Below, piece by piece: positions 57,291 to 64,000 of a DNA stretch of 64,000 nucleotides. The notes under the pieces are model-generated. The model saw only the letters and a list, made by a program, of their open reading frames with translations, was not told the DNA's origin and searched no databases. Position numbers and translations under genes: made by a program. This DNA comes from Platerodrilus igneus (lineage: Eukaryota; Arthropoda; Insecta; Coleoptera; Lycidae). Positions within the stretch are counted from its first letter, which is position 1, and the number at the start of each line of letters is the position of its first letter. The stretch is from positions 3,990,501-4,054,500 of the forward strand of contig JARFIW010001108.1 in NCBI GenBank assembly GCA_036346225.1, written 5' to 3'.

Positions 57291-58149
57291 AGCATACATT
57301 ACATGTGTCCAACATGTTATCAAAGTTACAAATGTTTTTCAAATGTGGACAGATAAAGCAAATGTTGCAGATATTGTCAAATGTTTAAAATGCTATAAAT
57401 GACCTATAAATGTTGTCAATTATTGCAAATAGCTTACAAATGTGGTTGAATGTAATAAATAACCCCCGAAGATTCCATCATTTGAAAGTTTTTTCGAATA
57501 TGGTCACAATTTGCATTTGTCTTACAAGAGTTTCAATAATCATCTGTTTTCAAATGGATCAAAATGTTGGAAATGCCATACAAATGTTGCCAAATGTTAC
57601 ACATATTTTACCAATGTTGTCACAAGTTTGAGATGTGGTCAAATATTACAAATGTCTTAGCAACGCCTCATTATTAGGAATGTTTTTCAAATATTTTCAA
57701 ATATTGCATATATCTTAGAAATGTTTCAATGTTCACAAGCATTTCTAAAAGGTAGCAAAAACGTTACAAATGCAATACAAATCTTGTCAAATGTTGCAAA
57801 TGTTTTACAATATTGTCAATTTAAGTGTTACGTATACGCTACAAATGCTGCCAAAAGTTACAAAAACTTTACAAATATTGTAAAATATTTCAAATCTAAA
57901 GAAACTTACAAATATCGTACATGTTATCAAAGTTACAAACGTTTTTGAAATGTAGTCAAGTGTTCCACATGCCTTGCAGATGTTACAAATGCGTTGCAAA
58001 TATTGTCATATTTTAAAAGTTTTATACATGGCCTAAAAATGTTATCAATTTGCAAAATCTTACAAACGCTGTTAAATGTTACAAATGTCCGCGGAAGAAA
58101 TGGATCAATTTGTTGAAGACAACGCACTACTGTTGTAAAATGTTATAAG

Positions 58150-58412
58150 CAGCTTCGTGGGGTAGTTAGTAAACGTGTGACTACTATGCCCCGCTTGAAA
58201 AATGTTAAGCGAGGATTTTTCACAAAAATACTTGTTCGGATGAGAGGTATAATGGAGGTCCCGTGTGTGAATGTTGTCACGCACGTTAAAGATCCCTTCC
58301 TTGCTTGGAACAGCAAGGGTTCGGCAATATTCAAAATTTTCAGGTAAAAAAGACTCTCTTCCTGGCCAATGTAGCACTTTCGGGTTGAGCATTGGAAATA
58401 TCACATGTAGTG
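58150..58412 (+). mobile_element. tRNA-derived SINE, second copy, head damaged
   Basis: The same body as 19189-19485 in plus orientation: GTGTGACTACTATGCCCC, then AATGTTAAGCGAGGATTTTT, GAGAGGTATAATGGAGGTCC, TGTCACGCACGTTAAAGATC, GGAACAGCAAGGGTTCGGCA and GCATTGGAAATATCACATG. About 30 bp containing the B box are missing from the head. It sits inside the AT-rich array; reverse-strand ORFs here are shadows. Confidence 0.8.
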
Positions 58413-58654
58413 CCAAATGTTAGAAATGTTTAACAAATATTGTGAAATGTAGTCAAATGTTAGAAATGTCTCAATAATGTGCCATTATTAGAAATGTTTT
58501 TCAAATACGTTTAAACATTGCAAATACCTTAGAAAGGTTTCACCGTTTACTTAGGTTTTTAAAAGTAACAAAAACGTTACAAATGCGATACAAATGTTGT
58601 CAAATATTGCAAATGTTTTACAATATTGAAATGTTACATGTGATGTGAGTAGAT

Positions 58655-59280
58655 AAATAAGGCCGGTCCTAATTCAAAACGCGACAGACGTATTTTCCAT
58701 GTGTAAAATACGTCTGTCACGTTTATGGATCAACCTAATTCAATGTAAAATAGTTGTGAAAACATTTGAATGTAAAATAGTTGTGAAAACATGAATTCTT
58801 CTATACTTTCAATGTAAAATACTTGTGGGCGCGTTTTGAATTAGGATCGGCTTTATATTACTTTCAATAAAACACACACGTATGTTGAAAAAAAAAATGT
58901 AAGTGCAGAGAAGAATGTGTGTAGCTGTTTTGAATTCGGTTTTCTAGCGAGAAGTTACACGTGCACCGTTTTGAATTAGGATCGGCGTTATATACTTTTA
59001 ATGTAAAATGTGAAAACCTGAATTCTTTTCAAATGTAAAATACTTGTGGGCACGTTTTGAATTAGGATCGGCTTTATATTACTTTCAATGTAACACACGT
59101 ATGTTGAAAAATGTAAGTGCAGAAAAATGTGTGTAGATGTTTTGAATTTGGTTTTCTAGCGAGACAGTATGACAGATGCAAAAAATATCGCATTCAAGTC
59201 AATTGTGTTTTAATTAAAGTGGATTCTGATTTATGTTTAGAGGCTGCAAATACACATGGGCCGGTTTAATTCAAAATGAG
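58655..59280. repeat. Repeat-rich flank of the Polinton-like element, with hairpin
   Basis: A 25-bp box reading TTTTGAATTAGGATCGGCTT occurs three times in plus orientation (about 58834, 58971 and 59056) and once inverted near 58660 (AAGGCCGGTCCTAATTCAAA), with a weaker inverted form near 59258. Between the boxes, blocks with AATGTAAAATACTTGTGGGC, ACACACGTATGTTGAAAAA and TTTTCTAGCGAGA recur with a period of about 220 bp. A perfect 14-bp inverted repeat, GACAGACGTATTTT/AAAATACGTCTGTC with an 8-base loop, lies at 58683-58718. Such repeats suit a terminal inverted repeat region, but the other end is not in the window. Confidence 0.65.
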
Positions 59281-59340
59281 TTCACTCTTGTGATAGGTTG
59301 AAAAGTGGGTTGGCAAAGTACGCAGATGGTGGTAATCTGC

Positions 59341-59349
59341 TATATAAGG
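59341..59349 (+). promoter_or_regulatory. TATA box upstream of the 59410 gene
   Basis: TATATAAGG lies 69 bases before the ATG at 59410 and immediately follows the terminal repeat region, which is a normal position for a core promoter. A plausible start site would be around 59370-59385. This is a sequence-only inference. Confidence 0.5.
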
Positions 59350-59409
59350 AGATTGCTCCTAATATTAATTTAATTAGTCGAAGTTTACTGCATATATTTA
59401 CATACAAAC

Positions 59410-59935
59410 ATGTATATAATTGATATTCAGGGATTTAAATACAAGAAAAACGAGTTTGTCTGTAAAGAAATTGCGGTTTTGGACTTGTTGAAAGGTGATG
59501 TTTGGCATCAAATTTTTAAACTTCCAATGCAGTCCAGTTGTTTGAGTCAAGATCATATAAAACATAACGACTGGGTGACAAGGAATATTCATGGTATTTC
59601 TTGGGATGAATCTTCAACGGCTGGAATGGTGTCATCATATATAGCGCTTTATTTGAAGCAAATTATCCGACCCGGTGAAGGTATTTGTGAAGGGTCTAGA
59701 AAAGAAGAAATTGATTGAAACATATATAATGCAAAACTTTGTAACTGATATGCCACTAGGTTGTCCTAAGCTATCGGAGTTAAAAATCAACAATCGTTTA
59801 AAATATAACATCCATTGTTGTAGACAAGCAATAAAAATTTGCAATGCCAAAACAAAATATCTTTTATTAAAAGAATGGCTTGATAATAATAAAAACAATA
59901 GAAAAATTTTGTCTGTATTATTTATTTTAATATAA
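59410..59935 (+). pseudogene. Conserved Polinton-associated protein of unknown function, one frameshift
   Basis: The first frame (59410-59718) starts MYIIDIQGFKYKKNEFVCKE. Homology moves to the frame at 59675-59935 with KVFVKGLEKKKLIETYI and LGCPKLSELKIN, giving about 170 residues in all with a shift near 59680. I recall proteins of this pattern from many arthropod genomes near Polinton-type elements. An Asp in the N-terminal beta strand (DIQGF) would fit an RNase H-fold nuclease such as a DEDD exonuclease, but that is a guess. It is the first gene inside the terminal repeats and is read inward from the TATA box. Confidence 0.55.
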
Positions 59936-60062
59936 TTTTACAATGTTACCTTACAAAATTCCTTTATAATAATAATAAAAAACAATAGAAAGATTTTGTC
60001 TGTATTATTTATTTTAATATAATTTTACAATGTTAGCCTTATTAACTATTATTATAACAACT
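59890..60062. repeat. 87-bp tandem duplication at the end of the 59410 gene
   Basis: AACAATAGAAAAATTTTGTC at 59894 and AACAATAGAAAGATTTTGTC at 59981 begin two nearly identical copies running through TTTTACAATGTTA. The duplication extends past the stop codon and lies between two convergent genes. Confidence 0.75.
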
Positions 60063-60063
60063 T

Positions 60064-61003
60064 CTAGCAAACATTATTTTTATCGATCCAGCTATTGTGT
60101 ACGTTAGAGAAGCCTAACCATTTTACAAATACTTTATTTCCACTCTTTCTTAGTACTTTTTCTACCAGGTAAATTCCTGGATGTTTAACCTTTTGCAACT
60201 CCGTTTCATAAAATGCACCTTTGATTTCTTTCTCATCTTGATCTTCTAATATATATGTTGTAGGATTGGTTACGTTTACCTTTTTAATCTTAAAAATTTC
60301 ATTTGACCAGTTTGGCGTGTAACCTTTCGTAAATGCTTCCCTGTGTTTACTAATCCTCACACTGTCTTTTATTGAATATTTTGGTATTTTGGTTGCAAGT
60401 TTGATGTGGGTAAATGATGATTTAAGAATAGTTTTTTCATTTGATTTATCAACTTTTACAGGTTTGACTCCGATAGTATTGTGAACTGTATTGTTGTATT
60501 GTTTCACAATATCGCTTAAATTTTTTATCCAATTGTAAGAACCGTTCAGGTTAAACAAGCGCCACATTTTCCTTTAAAGTTCTAATTACACGTTCTACAA
60601 TGCATGCTTTCTTTGTAGAAAAAACACTATAATGGTTTATGCCATATGTCTGCATTAAGGATTGAAAGTGTTTGTTATAATATTCTTTACCAAAATCAGA
60701 CTGCAAATTTCTTGGCGGATTTTTAAATTTATTTAAAATTGTTTTCATTGCAGCAGTAACATCAATACCCGTTTTACTTTTAAGTGGTACAGCCCATACG
60801 TATTTGGAGAAACAATCAATAACTACTAAAATGTATTTAAATCCTTTGTTTGTTTGCGAATATGGTAGCATTTCAATCAAATCGGTCTGAAGAAGGTCAT
60901 TTAAACCTTTTACTATCACTTTGCGTCTCTTGAAATTTATTCTTGCTGGTTTATGAAGTTCATTTACTATATCCTCTTTCACTTTTGATTGAGCAACTAT
61001 CAT
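60064..61003 (-). pseudogene. Polinton-type integrase with C-terminal chromodomain, one frameshift
   Basis: The N-terminal frame (60551-61003) has the retroviral-type core: first Asp in DLLQTDLIEMLPYSQTNKGF, VIDCFSKYVWAVPL, second Asp in NLQSDFGKEYYN, and the catalytic Glu in KACIVERVIRTLKE. The second frame (60064-60567) carries the rest, an SH3-like strand region (YTPNWSNEIFKIKKVN, TYILEDQDEKEIKGAFYETE) and a chromodomain-like end (YLVEKVLRKSGNKVFVKWLG, WIDKNNVC). A single shift near 60555 separates the two. The enzyme inserts Polinton/Maverick DNA, and the chromodomain may guide it to marked chromatin. The next gene upstream ends about 45 bp away, typical compact packing. Confidence 0.85.
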
Positions 61004-61048
61004 AATACTTTTTTATAATCAGGATTTATTAAATACAATTAATGAAAT

Positions 61049-61493
61049 ACTTCTATGTTTGAATGTCGTGGGCTCCACTTGCTTTGAAAGGAACTTTTAA
61101 TATAAAATCAAGAAACATTGTGGTATTGTTTATGATAGCACCGCTGTCACGAAAGCTGATTACATCCATACGTTTAAGCAAAATCCTTGTAACTGTGCAA
61201 TTACATAACTTTTTCGTTTATAAGAATTTCAATGTCTTGCGGGTATCCTTTAATATTCTCAATGACTGCTTCCTCATAAGGAAATTCATAATTATGTTTA
61301 ATGTTGAAAATAAGGAATGTCTTGTCACCGTCGAGAATGTATTAGAGTAAAACGTTGCTACTACCGTGTAATGTAGCATATGTAACTTGTACTCAATCAA
61401 GGTTTCAAAACCTTCACTTTTATTTTCATATTCCTGTTCAGTTATATCTATTTTACGGTTATGTAAGTGCTTTCCAAATTTGTCAATTGTCAT
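61049..61493 (-). pseudogene. Polinton/adintovirus-like conserved ORF, candidate capsid-related
   Basis: The start ATG is at 61493, one base after the stop of the upstream gene (TGATATG). The first frame gives MTIDKFGKHLHNRKIDITEQ and ends at 61218. The pattern continues in another frame with RMDVISFRDSGAIINNTTMF and LKVPFKASGAHDI to a stop at about 61050. The length (about 150 residues), a beta-rich look and its place between the integrase and the neighbouring ORF resemble a conserved small protein of arthropod Polinton-like elements. A structural (penton or minor capsid) role is only an inference. Confidence 0.45.
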
Positions 61494-61494
61494 A

Positions 61495-62520
61495 TCATCT
61501 AATTACTTTCGCCTCACGCAATTCTTCAATGATCGAATTTATTTCGTTGCCGTGACCTGTGTGTCCAGCAGTCTGAGATGAAACTAAAAGTCGTAATCTA
61601 TCAACAAGTTCATTGGGATCATTCCAATATAAATAATCTATAGCGTTATTTGATACTTCCATTGTCATACCGTCTCCAAGACGCTTTCTATAGGGTAATG
61701 TTCTAGGTCTACAGGGTGTTTGGGGAAGTATGTTTAATGTAGATATTATATTTTGTACTTATATGAAGTATTACCCTGAATTTGTTCTGTTTCAGAATAA
61801 TATCTTCTATTAGCATTTGTTCTTTTACAATATCAAGGTACGACTTTAGATCTTGATGACTGTACCCGACAGGATATTTTTAAACAGTAGTTCGTATAAT
61901 CCAGGAGTACCTTTATATTTCAAATCATTTATTAGAACATTTTCATCATCCAACGCGAAATTCGAATTGCCTATCATAAGACCATTTGAATCAGGGTTAA
62001 ACCTAATACCATATTTATGATCAAATTCGTTCTTAACATCTTTAAACATATTGTAAATATATTCTCGAGGTAGCGGATGTAGCTGTTCGAGATAATGTGT
62101 CATACCAGGTGAATCGGCAAAGCTTTGAATATATTCCTGGGCTTCTTTACGATTAATTTCTGCTCATATTCATTCTCAACATCGTCATCATTATCATCAT
62201 CTACCTCTATGGCATCATTTTTATATTTGGTATATGCTGAGCAATAACCGGGGAATCAATATAGTCAACGTTCCTTTCTAGCAATTTAGGTTTAATTTTT
62301 TACACTGCTATGAGGCAGTTCTTCTTCTTTAAATTTTTTCTTTCTTTCCCACTTTCCCCATCCAGTTTATTAGCAATAGTTTCTAATCGTGATGTTATGG
62401 GTAAGATTGATTCCACTTGGACGACTTCATTATCTTTTAACTGACGCAATTTGTTTTTACAATGTTTCTTTTCTTAATTAAAATTCTTTTAAGTTTTATC
62501 GCCTCCTTGTTCATTGCGTA
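61495..62520 (-). pseudogene. Conserved protein of arthropod Polinton-like elements, broken
   Basis: The N-terminal part near 62514 is Lys-rich (MNKEAIKLKRILIKKRN) and coiled-coil-like. The longest frame, 61846-62103, has YGIRFNPDSNGLMIGNSNFA and YKGTPGLYELLFKN. The C-terminal part (61495-61740) reads IDYLYWNDPNELVDRLRLLV and GHGNEINSIIEELREAKVIR before a TGA at 61495. The IGN...GTPGLYELL pattern recurs in proteins I remember from insect Polinton-type elements; the function is unknown. At least three frame breaks and an AT-rich damaged stretch near 61740-61800 show decay. Confidence 0.55.
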
Positions 62521-62639
62521 AAGTTTATTGTAGTAAAAAATTCTTCGATACTAACGATATTTGCGTCTCTCAAGGTTTAAATATGTTGAAGTGATCAAAA
62601 CCTATTCGGTACCTTCCTTGATCTGGATCACTATCTTTG

Positions 62640-63235
62640 TCTACAACTAAGAAACCGTATTTGTCTTGAACAAGCAGCACTATTTCACGGTTTATCATAC
62701 TTCATGTCAGTATTGACGTGATCGTCATATATGTTTTAAGTTTAAATCATCTTGTTTAAATAAAACTAAAGATTAGCATTATCACGTAGTAAGTGCTTAG
62801 GTTAAATTTTGACAAAGGTAAAACTGTCTACTTGTTTATGACGAACTAAAGTATTCCCTAATGATACCTTGTTTATCCAAACTACATCATCAAAAACAAA
62901 TATAGAATTATTTCGAGCATCAGATGGTGATATAATATTATCAGAACTGGAAAATGTATAATATTTGATCCCTTTTATTGGTTGCAGTAGACTTTCTATT
63001 GATACTTTGGTTGATAAAGTGATTTAGAATAAACATATACGTTTTCAAACTTTAAACCATTAGGATGTTCTATCAGCCCAATCATAACGTTGGTTTTACC
63101 GCAATTTGATGGACCAACAACTAGACATCGAATGAAAGGCAGAAGAACACTATGTTTTTCTTTTTAGCTAAGGATTGCCCAATGTCAATTGTTTATGGTT
63201 AAAGGTGTTGATTGTTTCCAACACGCATGTTTGAA
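62640..63235 (-). pseudogene. FtsK/A32-like DNA-packaging ATPase of the Polinton-like element
   Basis: The Walker A motif GPSNCGKTN is encoded at 63089-63115 (minus), preceded by FIRCLVVGP and followed by VMIGLIEHPNGLKFENVYVY. The Walker B region NSIFVFDDVV lies near 62878-62915, then HKQVDSF and, in another frame, HLLRDNANL. This order matches the A32-like packaging ATPases of Polintons and adintoviruses, which drive DNA into capsids. Several shifts and stops, and a degraded N-terminus (VLETINTFNHKQ-like codons near 63190-63230), mean no long open frame survives. Confidence 0.75.
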
Positions 63236-63263
63236 GTACTAAATTCGATTTGTAAAAAGTGGA

Positions 63264-63266
<3 letters not shown>

Positions 63267-63301
<35 letters not shown>
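63267..63301. repeat. (TA)n microsatellite between divergent genes
   Basis: About 35 bp of TA dinucleotides, followed by imperfect ATATAATATATAT to 63335, lies between the ATPase (minus) and the following gene (plus), probably in their shared promoter region. Confidence 0.9.
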
Positions 63302-63400
63302 CACAAACAATATAATATATATATAATATATAATTATTTTTTATTTAATTTGTAAAACTGGTTTGTGAATAACATAAATAAAAAACTATAAAGGAAAAAT

Positions 63401-64000
63401 ATGTTTAACAATTTACCATTTGAAGCGCATATTCCGGGTTACAAATTTTGCGGTCCCGGTACAAAACTAATCGAACGGTTAGCTCGGGAGACAAGGGAAT
63501 AAACAAGTTAGACGAGGCTTGTAAGGCACGATATTGCATACACCAAAGAAAAGGATCTATCTAAACGTCATCAAGCAGATTCGAAGTTAGCTCAGTTAGC
63601 TACAGAAAGACTAAATTCTGGTGACTCGTCTTTAGGTGAAAAAGTAGCAGCATTTGGAGTAGCTACCGCAATGAAAGCTAAAGTAAAACTTGGTATGGGT
63701 GCCTGTGCATCACTGAGAACAAAAAATATCAATAAAATAAGAAAACTGATAAAGAAACGTAAAATAAGAAGTACGCTAGGTATTAAAAGTATTATCAAAC
63801 AAGCACGTACAGCTTTAAAAAAGACTAAAGGATCTAATATTATGGATGCAATCAACATAGCAATTAAGGCCGCCAATACAGCAAAACAAAAGAAGCATAT
63901 TAAATCAGCTCGTATTATATCAATTCCTAAAACAGGAGGTTTTCTACCACTAATACCAATTTTTGCAGGCCTAAGCGCTCTTGGTACTCTTACTGGAGGT
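63401..64000 (+). pseudogene. Phospholipase A2-like and minor-capsid-like protein, runs off the window
   Basis: The ATG at 63401 opens a frame with a calcium-loop-like motif (GYKFCGPGTK), stopped at 63500. The next motif (NKLDEACK) is one frame on, and the catalytic His-Asp pair (HDIAYTKEKDL, codons from 63527) is in the third, so two shifts break the domain. From 63527 the frame is open to the window edge: the rest of the PLA2-like helix, a long Lys/Ala-rich stretch (GSNIMDAINIAIKAANTAKQ) and a Gly/Pro-rich hydrophobic segment (KTGGFLPLIPIFAGLSALGT). PLA2-like domains of this sort occur in parvovirus VP1, and similar combined proteins occur in Polinton/adintovirus elements. The hydrophobic tail resembles adenovirus-type minor capsid proteins. 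The gene diverges from the ATPase. Confidence 0.7.

Larger units (their letters stand above)
49620..58640. repeat. About 9 kb of degenerate AAATGTTACAAATGTTGTC-type repeat
   Basis: The sequence is built almost entirely from variants of short words such as GTTACAAATG, TTGTCAAATG, TTTTTCAAATG and AATATTGCA(T/A)AT. A larger order is visible: markers like CCATTATT..AAATGTTTTTCAAATATGG and GCATATATCTTAGAAAAGTTTCAATG recur every several hundred bases. Unrelated segments interrupt it at 51190-52690, about 52980-53560, 55370-55940 and 58150-58412 (SINE). Many apparent small ORFs rich in Cys, Lys, Phe and Asn come from the repeat words and are not genes. Confidence 0.9.

Noticed and set aside
49600..58130. 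About twenty small ORFs encoding Cys/Lys/Phe-rich peptides that look like zinc-finger or knottin-like proteins
   Set aside because: They arise from translating the repeated words TTACAAATG and TTGTCAAATG; they overlap each other in different frames and show no codon bias or starts in common.
58105..58416. 103-codon minus-strand ORF
   Set aside because: It is antisense to the SINE copy; the same frame occurs in the antisense of the other SINE and reflects SINE sequence, not a gene.
63592..63876. 94-codon minus-strand hydrophobic ORF
   Set aside because: It is antisense to the open PLA2/minor-capsid-like frame on the plus strand.

Overview
This is a low-GC, intron-bearing eukaryotic sequence, most likely from an insect or another arthropod. 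That inference rests on the mix of mobile elements: BEL/Pao, Ty3/gypsy, Jockey-like and R1-like LINEs, mariner, piggyBac, a hAT with a TTF-type zinc finger, a Polinton/adintovirus-like element and a tRNA-derived SINE. No species call is made. The only sequence that looks like an ordinary cellular gene is one 194-bp exon, present twice.

Layout. 1-7790: a segment carrying an exon with good splice sites (543-736) recurs at 6948-7790 (exon 7490-7683), and a decayed BEL/Pao retrotransposon (about 816-6040) lies between the copies. 7790-15450: AT-rich DNA with a dispersed repeat, two (TA)n-linked repeats and a broken mariner (11208-12856, minus). 15450-18720: a decayed Jockey-like LINE (minus). 19189-19485: a SINE with perfect 14-bp target-site duplications. 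19850-23959: a Ty3/gypsy element without a recognisable 5' LTR, flanked by a 0.4-kb direct duplication. 24507-25076: an unrecognised 189-codon ORF. 28750-32370: an RTE-like LINE split by a probable solo LTR (30131-30705), followed by tandem 3'-tail repeats. 32985-34250: an R1-like LINE fragment (minus). 34290-36975: a piggyBac transposase split by about 1.6 kb. 38674-42470: a satellite array mixing about 230-bp and 143-bp units. 42660-47170: a hAT transposase (minus), split by a 2.17-kb foldback element (44039-46211). 49620-58640: about 9 kb of degenerate short-motif repeats with internal 2.4-kb duplications. 58655-64000: one side of a Polinton/adintovirus-like element with a repeat-rich flank, a promoter, a chromodomain integrase, a packaging ATPase, two unnamed conserved ORFs and a phospholipase A2-like/minor-capsid-like gene that runs off the window.

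Nearly every coding region has frameshifts or stops, so the window is mainly a graveyard of nested mobile elements. The most unusual items are the foldback element inside the hAT gene, the Polinton/adintovirus-like cassette, the two-length satellite, and the exon duplication whose codon phase forbids splicing both copies together. Family calls were made by eye from motifs; no database search was run.
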